A stretch of DNA of 64,000 bases. It comes from Synergistales bacterium (GTDB taxonomy: Bacteria > Synergistota > Synergistia > Synergistales > Aminithiophilaceae). Numbering within the stretch: the first letter of the stretch is position 1; each line of letters starts with the position of its first letter. The stretch is taken from NCBI GenBank assembly GCA_018433595.1, contig JAHDQY010000058.1:1-64000 (forward strand), given 5' to 3'. The translations under genes and the position numbers were made by a program. Below are positions 8,676-16,902 of this stretch, piece after piece. The notes beneath the pieces were generated by a model. The model did no database searches. It had not been told where the DNA came from and was given only the letters and a program-made list of their open reading frames with translations.

Positions 8676-8762
8676 CTACGGCACGGCCAAGGCGGCCTCG
8701 GGAAAGACCCCGAGGTCGATAATAAGTCGCAGGACGAAGGAGACGCCGCGTTTGCTATTCAT
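8676..8762 (-). CDS. leu operon leader peptide
   Basis: A 28-residue open frame missed by length cut-offs. It starts at an ATG with GGAGGGAGAGG upstream and stops with TAG just before the terminator hairpin. Its middle is dense in branched-chain residues: VSFVLRLIIDLGVF holds three Val, three Leu and two Ile. The promoter, leader, terminator, leuC order and this composition are what a branched-chain amino-acid attenuator needs. The codons are spread out, unlike the tandem Leu run of enterobacterial leuL, so sensing of Ile, Val and Leu together is possible. Confidence 0.75.
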   Translation of the reverse strand: MNSKRGVSFVLRLIIDLGVFPEAALAVP

Positions 8763-8817
8763 TTGAGCCTCTCCCTCCTTCGCATCCACGGTGAATCGAA
8801 TGCGGAAATTGGGACGT

Positions 8818-8846
8818 ATCCTAACGTCAGGAAAGGGATCTGTCAA
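8818..8846 (-). promoter_or_regulatory. leuCDB promoter
   Basis: Minus-strand TTGACA (8841-8846), exact 17-bp spacer, TAGGAT (8818-8823). Transcription would begin near 8811, giving a roughly 50-base leader before the leader-peptide ATG. Confidence 0.8.
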
Positions 8847-8870
8847 CCGCAGCCGGATAACGAAGAAAGC

Positions 8871-10040
8871 TTACCGGCTTTCGTCGAGATAATCGAGGGA
8901 GAAACGGGCGTAGAGAGCGGCTCCGCAGGGAAGAGCCCCTTCGTCGATATCGAAGCGGGGATGGTGATGGGGCCGGCTTGACCCGTCGGCGGCGCCGACG
9001 CCGAGAAAGGCCAGAAGAGCGGGAACCGAGAGTCCGTAGAAGGCGAAATCCTCGCTCACCAGGACGGGAGCCATCGCAACGAGACGGTCCGCTCCGTAAA
9101 GGGAGGCAACACTCGCCCGCCCCAACGCGGCAAGGCTCTCATCATTGAATGTGACGGGGCAGAGTTCCTCGAAAACCACGTCCGCCTCGGCCTGAAAGGC
9201 CGCAGCTGTCGATCGGGCAATCCGTTCGATCCGGGCTCCGGCCCCCTCTCCGACAGCCTTGTCAAAGGCCCGAACCGTCCCCTCGATCCGCCCCTCGCCG
9301 GAAATGATGTTCCAGAGGGAGCCGCTGCGCATCGTCCCTAAGGAGAGCACCATCGGCTGAAGGGGGTCGGTCTCCCGACTGACGACGGTCTGAAGGTTCA
9401 TGACGACGGCCGCCGTCGCAACGAGGGCGTCGACGGTCTGGTGGGGTTTTCCGGCATGACCTCCCCTTCCCTTGATATCAATGGCCAGACGATGACAGGA
9501 GGCCATCCGGGGACCGGCTTCGACGGAAAAGATCCGAGAGGGCAGATCGGCCCAGACATGGATGGCGAAAAGGGCATCGACGCCGTCGAGAGCCCCTCCC
9601 TCGATAAGCATCCTGGCTCCGGCGCCGATCTCCTCGGCGGGCTGGAAGAGAAGACGGACGGATCCGCAGAAAGTCTCCCGCCTCTCCACGAGAAGCCGCG
9701 CCGCTCCCAGAAGCATGGCCATATGGGCATCGTGACCGCAGCCGTGCATCAGCCCCGGCCGGCGGGAGGCGTAGTCCGTCTCGTTCTCTTCTTCGAGAAA
9801 GAGAGCATCCATATCGGCTCTGAGAGCCACCCTCTTCCCGGGCGCCTTTCCCGCGATGTCGGCGACGACGCCCGTTTCGCCGACACGGCGGGGCGTCAGC
9901 CCCAGGCGGCGAAGCTCCTCTTCCACGTATGAAGCCGTCTCGTGCTCCTCCAGGCCGGGCTCGGGATAGCGGTGGAAATGCCGTCTCAGCGCCACGAGAT
10001 CTTCCGCCAGAAGCTCGGCGGCGCGGGCGATCGTTTCCAT
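8871..10040 (-). CDS. M20 amidohydrolase (hippurate/IAA-amino acid hydrolase type)
   Basis: A 389-residue M20D metallohydrolase that would cleave N-acyl amino acids or small amidated compounds. Metal-site motifs are present: MHGCGHDAHM, PAEEIGAGA, HVWADLP and a C-terminal HHHPRFDID. The dimerisation lid domain is in the middle (DIKGRGGHAGKPHQTVDA). The start ATG has GGAGGAG five bases upstream and overlaps the stop of a small upstream frame (TAATG). The exact substrate cannot be read from sequence; an aminoacylase role fits a peptide-using organism. Confidence 0.9.
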   Translation of the reverse strand: METIARAAELLAEDLVALRRHFHRYPEPGLEEHETASYVEEELRRLGLTPRRVGETGVVADIAGKAPGKRVALRADMDALFLEEENETDYASRRPGLMHGCGHDAHMAMLLGAARLLVERRETFCGSVRLLFQPAEEIGAGARMLIEGGALDGVDALFAIHVWADLPSRIFSVEAGPRMASCHRLAIDIKGRGGHAGKPHQTVDALVATAAVVMNLQTVVSRETDPLQPMVLSLGTMRSGSLWNIISGEGRIEGTVRAFDKAVGEGAGARIERIARSTAAAFQAEADVVFEELCPVTFNDESLAALGRASVASLYGADRLVAMAPVLVSEDFAFYGLSVPALLAFLGVGAADGSSRPHHHPRFDIDEGALPCGAALYARFSLDYLDESR

Positions 10041-10147
10041 TACCGCTCCTCCGGGGCGGAGGCGGAGCGCACCACGCCCCCGCCGGGCGCCTTTACCCGG
10101 CGGGCGAGGTTTTTGACGTCTCTTTCAATGGGCTTCCTGAAAATCAT
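10040..10147 (-). CDS. Possible small protein coupled to the M20 gene
   Basis: A 35-codon frame with an ATG start, AAGGAGG thirteen bases upstream (longer than usual), and a TAA that overlaps the ATG of the amidohydrolase. The product would be basic (MIFRKPIERDVKNLARRVK...) and matches nothing I know. A GC-rich hairpin (CCCGCCGGG...CCCGGCGGG) falls inside it, so the segment could instead be a structured 5' leader, with translation of the small frame opening the hairpin. Confidence 0.35.
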   Translation of the reverse strand: MIFRKPIERDVKNLARRVKAPGGGVVRSASAPEER

Positions 10148-10179
10148 GGGTTTGCGAAAGCCTCCTTCCCGCCATCAGG

Positions 10180-10208
10180 CTGTCACGACAAAACCAGGGC
10201 GATGACAG
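10180..10208. promoter_or_regulatory. Inverted repeat CTGTCA-N17-TGACAG
   Basis: Half-sites at 10180-10185 and 10203-10208 are separated by 17 bp. The same architecture with longer arms recurs at 10284-10316. It is a candidate operator between divergent genes; no regulator gene is adjacent. Confidence 0.4.
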
Positions 10209-10283
10209 GCTCCGTCGAGAGCTCCTTCGTCAACGCCTTGAGCCGAGCCTGAAGGCCGTTAAATCGTGCCCCATGGTCCAATG

Positions 10284-10316
10284 CCTGTCAATCATGTCGC
10301 TTTTCACCTTGACAGG
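10284..10316. promoter_or_regulatory. Inverted repeat CCTGTCAA-N17-TTGACAGG
   Basis: Perfect 8-bp half-sites at 10284-10291 and 10309-10316 with a 17-bp gap. Each arm contains a consensus -35 hexamer (TTGACA) on opposite strands, so this may be a divergent promoter pair as well as, or in place of, a protein-binding site. Confidence 0.45.
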
Positions 10317-10521
10317 CGGTCTTTCTCAAGGGTAAGGTTCTTCTCATCCTTTCGCCCGACGCGCCGCACTAATTCGGGAGGCAATCCCTCTGACGGGCAG
10401 GGACGTTTGGAGAACTCGCCTGCTTCGGTCGGAACCTGAAAACAACGCGGCCGGAAATAGCCGGAATCTCATCGGAGCCGACGGCCCGGATGACACCCTT
10501 TTTCGGAAAGGAGATATCGGC

Positions 10522-11592
10522 ATGATCGGTTACAACGCGCTGAAAGACCTCACGAAAAAAATCCTCATCCACTTCGGCTACAGGACCGAAGCGGCAGAGG
10601 AGACGGCCCGGATTCTCGTCGAGGCCGACGCCCGGGGCGTCGCCTCCCATGGTGTGGCCCGCCTCGCCTTCTACGAGTCCAACCTCAAGGGCGGCTTCGT
10701 CGATCTCGGGGCCGAGCCTGAGATCGTCCACGAGACCCCCCTCTCCCTCGTCATCGACGGGCACGGAGGCGTAGGCCCCACGATTTCGCGCTTCGCCGTG
10801 GACCGCTGCCTCGAAAAGGCCCGTGCCGCAGGAGCCGGATTCGCCTCCGTCCGCAATTCCAACCATTTCGGCATGGCCGGGCTCTGGGCCGAAGAGGCCG
10901 CCGCCGAAGGCATGATCGGCATGGCGTTCACCAACACCCTCCGCTGCTCCATCGTCACCTTCGGTAAAGAAGGCATCCTGGGGACCAATCCCATCGCCGT
11001 CGCCATTCCCGCCCAAAAGACTCCCTTTCTCCTCGACATGGCCACGACAACGGTGTCATACGGGAAGATCGAGGTCTGCGACCGCCGCAGCAAGGCCATG
11101 CCTCTCGGCTGGGCCGTCGACGAGTTCGGCAGGGGGACGACGGACGCCCACCTCGTCGTCGGCAACTTTGAAAAAGGTGCTCTTTACGGCGGTCAGCTTT
11201 TCCTTGGAGGAGAGGGCGAAGCTCTGGGCGGCCACAAGGGGTACGGTCTGGCCCTGCTCGTGGAACTTCTCTGCGCGGGCCTCTCCCTGGGGACCTGGAG
11301 CGCCCATGTCTGCGAGGGAAAAGGGAGAGAAAACGGCATCACCCACTTCTTCGCCGCCTTTCGCCTCGACCTCTTCGGCGACCGAGAGAAAATCGAAAGC
11401 CATATCGCCTCCATCCTGGAAGAGATCCGAGCCAGCGAACGTGTCGAAGGAGCGGAGCGCATCTACATCCACGGGGAGAAAGAACGTGAACGCCGCCATC
11501 GGACGATGAAAGAAGGCATCACCCTCGACGAGGCGACGGAGGACCTTCTTGAAAGCTACTGCCGCCGTTTCGGTCTTGAGGTCCCCTTCTAG
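10522..11592 (+). CDS. Malate/L-lactate dehydrogenase family oxidoreductase
   Basis: A 356-residue member of the Ldh_2 family (malate, L-lactate, ureidoglycolate or 2,3-diketogulonate dehydrogenases), which use NAD(P) in a fold unrelated to classical MDH. Family features: DARGVASHGVARL, GHGGVGP, the active-site region VRNSNHFGMAGLW with its catalytic His, GTNPIAVAIP, and a C-terminal GHKGYGLALLVELL. The ATG has a good ribosome-binding site. Substrate is unresolved; sulfolactate and related 2-hydroxyacids are other options within the family. Confidence 0.9.
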   Translation: MIGYNALKDLTKKILIHFGYRTEAAEETARILVEADARGVASHGVARLAFYESNLKGGFVDLGAEPEIVHETPLSLVIDGHGGVGPTISRFAVDRCLEKARAAGAGFASVRNSNHFGMAGLWAEEAAAEGMIGMAFTNTLRCSIVTFGKEGILGTNPIAVAIPAQKTPFLLDMATTTVSYGKIEVCDRRSKAMPLGWAVDEFGRGTTDAHLVVGNFEKGALYGGQLFLGGEGEALGGHKGYGLALLVELLCAGLSLGTWSAHVCEGKGRENGITHFFAAFRLDLFGDREKIESHIASILEEIRASERVEGAERIYIHGEKERERRHRTMKEGITLDEATEDLLESYCRRFGLEVPF

Positions 11593-11641
11593 CAAAGAAA
11601 CAGAGGCCCCGACCAAAAAGTCGAAGCCTCTGCGGCGATTC

Positions 11642-11718
<77 letters not shown>

Positions 11719-11846
11719 ATAATGTTGTTGCGAGCTTACAAGCAAGCATTATAGCACATTATCTTACAAAGGCCAGGGGCACCTTGCCCCGTTGCCCTTC
11801 GATCCAATCTACAGTAACCTGAAGCGAAAGAAATCAGGAGGCTCCC

Positions 11847-12551
11847 ATGGAAAACTTCTTCTCTCATCTGCCCGCCGCAGGAACCCTCGTCAACGCTCTC
11901 GCCGTCATCGCCGGCAGCACGGCGGGGCTTCTCATCCGTTCCCGACTTCCGGAAAAACTGATGAGGGCCATCTTTCAGTCCCTCGGCCTTTTCACGCTCT
12001 TTCTGGGCGTCCATATGGCCTCCCAGACCGGCAACTTTCTCGTCCTCATCTTCAGCCTCGTCATCGGCTCCCTCGCCGGGGAGATGCTCGATCTCGACGG
12101 ACTTCTCCAGAAGATGGGAGAGAGCCTCAAGAGGCGATTCAGCAAAAACAACGACCACTTCGTCGAAGGGTTCATCACGGCCTCGCTCCTCTTCTGCTCG
12201 GGATCGATGGCCATTCTCGGCGCCATCGAAGAGGGCCTTGGAGGCTTCCCCAACCTTCTCTTCGCCAAGTCTCTTCTCGACGGCGTCTCCTCCCTGGCCC
12301 TGGCCGCCTCTCTCGGCTCGGGAGTCCTCTTCTCCGCCCTCCCCATCCTGGTCTATCAGGGAGGAATCACCCTATTTGCCGAAGCGGCCCAGGCTCACCT
12401 CTCTCAGGCCGTCATCAACGAAATGAGTGCCGTCGGCGGGCTCATCCTCCTCGGTCTGAGCCTGGCCATTCTCGACATCAAGGCCATCAAGGTCACCAAC
12501 ATGCTCCCGGGCCTTCTCCTCGCGGCAGTCATGGCGGCGTTCTTCCTTTAG
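11847..12551 (+). CDS. DUF554 membrane protein
   Basis: A 234-residue integral membrane protein of the DUF554 (YdfK/YqgA) family, about seven hydrophobic segments. The family-typical stretches are LPAAGTLVNALAVIAGSTAG at the start, FITASLLFCSGSMAILGAIEEG in the middle, and NMLPGLLLA near the end. Transport is often suggested but no substrate is established. It starts at an ATG after AGGAGG and stands alone on the plus strand between tRNA-fMet and the zinc-ribbon gene. Confidence 0.88.
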   Translation: MENFFSHLPAAGTLVNALAVIAGSTAGLLIRSRLPEKLMRAIFQSLGLFTLFLGVHMASQTGNFLVLIFSLVIGSLAGEMLDLDGLLQKMGESLKRRFSKNNDHFVEGFITASLLFCSGSMAILGAIEEGLGGFPNLLFAKSLLDGVSSLALAASLGSGVLFSALPILVYQGGITLFAEAAQAHLSQAVINEMSAVGGLILLGLSLAILDIKAIKVTNMLPGLLLAAVMAAFFL

Positions 12552-12640
12552 GACCGGCAGCGCTGGAAGAGTCCTTTCAATTCAGCTATACTATGCACAG
12601 GTGATCCCCTTGTTGATACGATCCGATGGAGGTGACCAAG

Positions 12641-12814
12641 GTGCGTAAGTTTCGTTGTCTCAGCTGCAAACATGAGTTCGAAGCGGCCCCCAACGTCGTT
12701 CCAGCCCACTGTCCCAAGTGCTACAACCGTTTCGTCGAGCTCGTCGAGGGTCCCGCCCTGAAAGGCAAGTCCTGGGGCAGCAAGAGCTACAGCATCGCCC
12801 CGAAGAAGAGTTGA
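12641..12814 (+). CDS. Small zinc-ribbon protein
   Basis: A 57-residue protein with two CxxC-type pairs (RCLSCKHEF and HCPKCYNRF), enough for one Zn2+ ribbon, followed by a short basic tail. I start it at the GTG at 12641 because GGAGGTGA lies five bases before it; the ATG 15 bases upstream would place that site inside the gene. It ends 15 bp before a strong terminator. Similar stand-alone ribbons are common but uncharacterised; nucleic-acid binding is a guess. Confidence 0.75.
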   Translation: MRKFRCLSCKHEFEAAPNVVPAHCPKCYNRFVELVEGPALKGKSWGSKSYSIAPKKS

Positions 12815-12829
12815 TTCCCGAACAGCATC

Positions 12830-12861
12830 GGGGAGACGCGAGAAAGCGTCTCCCCTTTTTT
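12830..12861 (+). terminator. Intrinsic terminator after the zinc-ribbon gene
   Basis: GGGGAGACGC paired with GCGTCTCCCC over a six-base loop, followed by a run of Ts. There is no T-run on the other strand. Confidence 0.9.
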
Positions 12862-12886
12862 GATCTTTTTGCAGGAGGCGAAACCC

Positions 12887-13669
12887 TCAACGCCCCTTCC
12901 ACGCTGGGGGGCGCTTGGTCAGAAAGGCTTCGAGCCCTTCCCGGGCGTCTTCCGTCACCGCCAGAGAAGCGAAGTGTTCCCCCGCTACGTCGATGGCCCG
13001 CTCCAGCATCATCGTTTCGATCTGGTGCATCCCCCTCTTGCCCGTCTTGAGCGAGAGGGGACTTTTAACGGCCAGCCTTTTCGCTAAATCCAGAGTCGCC
13101 TCCTCAAGGCTCTCCACGGGGACTACCCTGTAGGCGATACCCAGCCTCTCGGCGGCGTCGGCCGGAATGAAGTCCCCGGAGAGGACGTATTGGAGAGCTC
13201 TTTTCGGCCCGATCCAGCGGGCCAGCTGGTAACCGGGCTCAAGGCAGATCAGGCCGACGTTGACGGCCGTCGTCCCCAGGACGGCGTCATCGGCGGCGAC
13301 GATGAAATCACAGGCCAGAGCCAGGCCGGCGCCGTTGGCGAGGGTGTAGCCACGAATGGAGGCGATGACAGGCTTCGTCATCGAAGCGAGGCGGTAGTTG
13401 TGACGATCCATGAGAGCAAGGAAGGGGCGCATCTCGTGGCGTTCCTTCCCCAGAATCTCCTTCAGATCGATCCCCGTCGAGAAGTGCTTCCCCGCCCCCT
13501 CGATCACGACGACGAACACGCCGGAATCGGCCTCCATGGCCCCGAGAGCCTCGTCGAGCTCCAAGGCGAGAGCCGTATTGAAGGTATTCATCGCCTCGGG
13601 ACGATGGAGAGTCACGAAGCCGATCCCTTCTTCAATGCGGCAGAGGACGCAGGTCTGACCTTCATTCAT
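12887..13669 (-). CDS. Enoyl-CoA hydratase/isomerase family protein
   Basis: A 260-residue crotonase-fold protein acting on acyl-CoA thioesters. The oxyanion-hole segments are recognisable (AGKHFSTGIDLKE and YTLANGAGLALACDF), and the C-terminal helical region has usual length. The ATG at 13669 has a G-rich ribosome-binding site seven bases before it; the longer frame is non-coding-looking. It stands alone, so the pathway (butyrate-type, amino-acid or aromatic degradation) is open. I see no adjacent acyl-CoA dehydrogenase or ligase. Confidence 0.88.
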   Translation of the reverse strand: MNEGQTCVLCRIEEGIGFVTLHRPEAMNTFNTALALELDEALGAMEADSGVFVVVIEGAGKHFSTGIDLKEILGKERHEMRPFLALMDRHNYRLASMTKPVIASIRGYTLANGAGLALACDFIVAADDAVLGTTAVNVGLICLEPGYQLARWIGPKRALQYVLSGDFIPADAAERLGIAYRVVPVESLEEATLDLAKRLAVKSPLSLKTGKRGMHQIETMMLERAIDVAGEHFASLAVTEDAREGLEAFLTKRPPAWKGR

Positions 13670-13805
13670 GTCGTTACCCCCCTGGGAGTGATCGTCTCGC
13701 CGTAGCGGGGCCGTTCCCTCTCGTTTCCGGCCCGGCGGACGCTCTCCTATTTTATCCTCACCGCGGACAAAAGGGGAAAGATGCCCGCCGGGCACGGGAA
13801 AAGCG

Positions 13806-15431
13806 TTACTTCGTCCCGGGCATTGCCGACGGAGCCTCCTCTCCGGATCTCAAGGCGTCGAAAGCCTCTTTGACAAGGAGCGCGGCGAGGACGAGAAGGA
13901 CAACGGAAATCCCCGAGAGAAGAGGATTCTTCAGATTGGCCTTGATGAGAAGGAAGAGGGCCGCGACGGTCGTCACGAGCATAAATCCCATGGGCAACAT
14001 GAGGAAGGCGGCATTCTTCTTCAGCCCCCTGGTTACCCAGACGCCGACGGCAAGCAGCGCCAGGACCGCCACGAGCTGGTTCGCGGCACCGAAGACAGGC
14101 CAGATGAGGGCCCACGCCGGCTTGCTCCCCGTCTTGTAGAACAGGAGGACCATGGCCAAGGCCACTCCGGCAGCCGTCGCCGTGTAGCGGTCAAGTCTCA
14201 TGCCCGTCAGCTCCTGTAGCTGGTAGCGGGCCAGGCGGGTCGCCGTATCGAGAGAGGTGAGCAAGAAGGAGTTGAGGGCCAAAAGCCCCAAGGAAGTGCC
14301 GATTCTGGGACTGATCCCGATGAGCCCCGCAAACCGGCCGATTCCCTCGGCATAGGTGACGGTGGGGCCCCCCTTGGCGATGGAGCCGGAAATCATGACG
14401 GTGCCGATGGCGATAACGGCCACGAGCCCCTCAAGAAGCATACCGCCATAGCCGATGAGACGAGCGTCTGTCTCCCTTCGAAGCTGCTTGGCAGTCGTTC
14501 CGCTGCCAACAAGGGAGTGAAATCCCGAAATAGCACCGCAGGCAACGACGACAAAAAGAATGGGCCAGATAAACTGGCCGTCGCCTGTCGTGAAACCCTT
14601 GAAGGCGGGCAAGGCCACCTCGTAACGGCCGCCGAAGAGCATGCCGACCGTTCCGATGAAAACGGAGAAATAGAGCATGTAGGAGGCCAGATAGTCCCGG
14701 GGCTGAAGGAGAAGCCAGACGGGAAGTATGGAGGCAACGAAAATATAACCGACCAGCAGGAGGCGCCAGGCATTGACATCCAGCGAGAAAAACTTCTGGA
14801 CCCATTCAGCGCCGGAGGCATAAAAGATGGCCCCGATAACGACAGGCACCATGACGGCCGTGATCACCCAGAGAGAGACGCCCATGCGGTAGATGAGGAC
14901 GCCGAAAAGGAGGGCCATCCCGATGTAGAGCGTGGCTGAAAAGGCGACGGCGGGATCGGCCGCGAAGCTCTGGGCCGAGAGTTCGAGGAAGACGGCGACG
15001 ACAAGCACCAACGTCAGCCAGGTAAAGCAGAGGAAGATCTTCTTGCCTCTGTGCCCGATCCAGCGGTCGACGACCTCGCCTACGGAAAAGCCCCTGTGCC
15101 GGATCGAGGCGACGATGGCCCCCATGTCATGGACGCCTCCGAAAAAGACGGATCCGAGGAGACACCAGAGATAGGCCGGAAGCCATCCAAAAAGGGACGC
15201 CGCCGTGATGGGACCGACGATGGGACCGGCTCCGGCAATGGAGGCAAAATGGTGACCCAGCAGAACTTCCGGATGGGTAGGCACATAGTCCATGCCGTCG
15301 AAATAGACCTCCGACGGCGTCTTGGCCTGGGAGTCAAGCCCGTAAAGCCGGTTCTGAAACCTCCCGTATATGACATAGCCAACGGCGAAAAAGGCGACGG
15401 CAATGAGAAACACAACCATCAACATCAGCAT
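13806..15431 (-). CDS. cstA: CstA-family transporter (carbon starvation protein)
   Basis: A polytopic inner-membrane protein of about 541 residues, shorter at the C-terminus than the roughly 700-residue E. coli CstA but typical of the compact form in anaerobes. Signatures: DYVPTHPEVLLGHHFASIAGAGPIVGP (written here as the family region near residue 50), GGVHDMGA, and many membrane helices. Relatives import peptides or pyruvate during carbon limitation. I use the ATG at 15431 after GGGAGGTG; a second in-frame ATG six bases later is equally possible. Confidence 0.92.
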   Translation of the reverse strand: MLMLMVVFLIAVAFFAVGYVIYGRFQNRLYGLDSQAKTPSEVYFDGMDYVPTHPEVLLGHHFASIAGAGPIVGPITAASLFGWLPAYLWCLLGSVFFGGVHDMGAIVASIRHRGFSVGEVVDRWIGHRGKKIFLCFTWLTLVLVVAVFLELSAQSFAADPAVAFSATLYIGMALLFGVLIYRMGVSLWVITAVMVPVVIGAIFYASGAEWVQKFFSLDVNAWRLLLVGYIFVASILPVWLLLQPRDYLASYMLYFSVFIGTVGMLFGGRYEVALPAFKGFTTGDGQFIWPILFVVVACGAISGFHSLVGSGTTAKQLRRETDARLIGYGGMLLEGLVAVIAIGTVMISGSIAKGGPTVTYAEGIGRFAGLIGISPRIGTSLGLLALNSFLLTSLDTATRLARYQLQELTGMRLDRYTATAAGVALAMVLLFYKTGSKPAWALIWPVFGAANQLVAVLALLAVGVWVTRGLKKNAAFLMLPMGFMLVTTVAALFLLIKANLKNPLLSGISVVLLVLAALLVKEAFDALRSGEEAPSAMPGTK

Positions 15432-15476
15432 AACACCTCCCAAATCCGGACTGGAAGAGCTTTCGCACCTCGAGGC

Positions 15477-15662
15477 TCAGGGCCGGGAAGCACCCTCCAC
15501 CCCCTCCTGCCGATGCCGCACGATGCAGGCCGCCACCTGATCCACCAGCCAGGCCAGATCCCGGAACTTCCGGTGCGGCCTTTCACCCGGCTTGTAACGC
15601 TGAACCTCCACCCATCCCCGCAGACCGAGGCAAAATCCCTTTGAGCGGCGGGGAGCCGTCAC
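15477..15662 (-). CDS. Hypothetical small basic protein
   Basis: A 61-codon frame starting with GTG (MTAPRRSKGF...) and ending 45 bp before cstA on the same strand. The translation has the look of a real protein, with a central GLRGWVEVQRYKPGERP and a helical HRKFRDLAWLVDQVAACIVR, and third positions are GC-rich as in neighbours. I find no family. It is not the YbdD-type protein that often follows cstA. The ribosome-binding site is weak, so this is tentative. Confidence 0.35.
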   Translation of the reverse strand: MTAPRRSKGFCLGLRGWVEVQRYKPGERPHRKFRDLAWLVDQVAACIVRHRQEGVEGASRP

Positions 15663-15682
15663 CTCATCGAGAAGGCGGAAGC

Positions 15683-15711
15683 TTTCAGACCGGGGGGTGA
15701 AGACGTATAAT
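15683..15711 (+). promoter_or_regulatory. Promoter for the YeiH-type gene
   Basis: TTTCAG (15683-15688), 17-bp spacer, perfect TATAAT (15706-15711), about 40 bp before the ATG at 15753. The -35 is poor, so an activator may help. Confidence 0.55.
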
Positions 15712-15752
15712 GCCGGGAGCGAAAAAATCACAGGAACGGAGAATCGCAAACG

Positions 15753-16700
15753 ATGCAAACCTTTTTGAGACACCCCCTCTTCCGACCGGCCCTGGCCCTC
15801 ATCCTCGCCGCCGCAACACCCTCGCCCGCCACGGGGCTCTGCCTCGGAGTCCTGCTGGGCTTGACCATGGGGAACGCCGCCGGTTCCATCACATCGGAAG
15901 TGGGGAAACAATGGCTCCAGCTCTCGGTCATCCTCCTGGGCTTCGGCCTCCCTATCGGCCTGGTCTGCAAGGTGGGAAGCGCCTCTGTCGGCCTGACCTT
16001 CTTCTCCATCACAGGCACTCTCGCCGCCGGGTTCTTTCTAGGGAGAGTCTTCTCCGTCGGGAAAGATCTCTCCATGCTTATCTCCGGCGGAACGGCCATC
16101 TGCGGGGGAAGCGCCATCGCCGCCATCGCTCCGGCCATCGGTGCCTCCTCGACCCATACGGCCGTGGCCATGGTCATCGTCTTCCTGCTCAACGGCGTCG
16201 CCCTGCTGATTTTCCCCCCGCTGGGCCATCTGGCCCAGCTGACCCAGGAGCAATTCGGCCTCTGGGCGGCTCTGGCCATCCACGACACGAGCAGCGTCGT
16301 CGGCGCCGGGGCGGCTTACGGTCCCGAGGCCCTCGCCTTGGCAACGACGATCAAGCTGACACGGGCTCTCTGGATTCTCCCTGTTTCCTTCCTGGCCGCC
16401 CGGCTTCACGGGCAGAAAAGCGGCGCCCGGGTTCCCTGGTTCCTCTTCGGCTTTCTCCTCGCGGCGCTGGCTCGAAGCCTCTTCCCCACCGTAGCTCCTC
16501 TATGGGCCGGCCTTACCCTCATCGGCAAGAGGCTCATGGTCGGGACCCTCTTCCTCGTCGGCGCCACGCTGACCCGGGAGGACCTCAAAAAGGCCGGAGG
16601 ACGTCCCCTCTTCGAGGCCCTTGTCCTCTGGGGCTTCGTCGCAGGCCTCTCCCTGGCCGTCATCAAATTAGGAGGCTTCCACCTCAGCCTGCCTCTTTGA
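15753..16700 (+). CDS. YeiH/UPF0324 family putative anion exporter
   Basis: A 315-residue membrane protein with about ten helices, member of the conserved-hypothetical-698 family. The most conserved stretch, GGTAICGGSAIAAIAPAI followed by later AIHDTSSVVGAG, is intact. Some relatives are linked to sulfite or sulfonate-derived sulfate export (TauZ), but the substrate here is unknown. It has its own promoter and is followed by tRNA-Val. Confidence 0.88.
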   Translation: MQTFLRHPLFRPALALILAAATPSPATGLCLGVLLGLTMGNAAGSITSEVGKQWLQLSVILLGFGLPIGLVCKVGSASVGLTFFSITGTLAAGFFLGRVFSVGKDLSMLISGGTAICGGSAIAAIAPAIGASSTHTAVAMVIVFLLNGVALLIFPPLGHLAQLTQEQFGLWAALAIHDTSSVVGAGAAYGPEALALATTIKLTRALWILPVSFLAARLHGQKSGARVPWFLFGFLLAALARSLFPTVAPLWAGLTLIGKRLMVGTLFLVGATLTREDLKKAGGRPLFEALVLWGFVAGLSLAVIKLGGFHLSLPL

Positions 16701-16743
16701 CGGAGAGGCAAGGACAGGGGCGGGGCATGCCGCCGATCAAGCC

Positions 16744-16772
16744 TTGTCAAGGGCGGGTCCGTCCCCTATAAT
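16744..16772 (+). promoter_or_regulatory. tRNA-Val promoter
   Basis: TTGTCA (16744-16749), exact 17-bp spacer, perfect TATAAT (16767-16772), with the mature tRNA starting 13 bp later. Confidence 0.85.
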
Positions 16773-16784
16773 GTTCCCTGTCAA

Positions 16785-16859
<75 letters not shown>

Positions 16860-16868
16860 GCAAAGACA

Positions 16869-16902
16869 GGGGTTCGCGGGATTTCCCGCGAACCCCTTTT
16901 TT
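16869..16902 (+). terminator. Terminator after tRNA-Val
   Basis: GGGGTTCGCGGG and CCCGCGAACCCC form a 12-bp perfect stem with a three-base loop, followed by TTTTTT. Confidence 0.93.

Larger units (their letters stand above)
10148..10521. other. Divergent intergenic region, M20 gene / malate dehydrogenase
   Basis: 374 bp without a convincing gene. It contains two inverted repeats listed separately, and the right half of the second supplies TTGACA (10310-10315) as a likely -35 for the plus-strand dehydrogenase. The 120 bases before the dehydrogenase start are GC-rich with several short dyads, but I cannot match them to a known riboswitch. The ATG at 10522 follows GGAAAGGAG. Confidence 0.6.
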
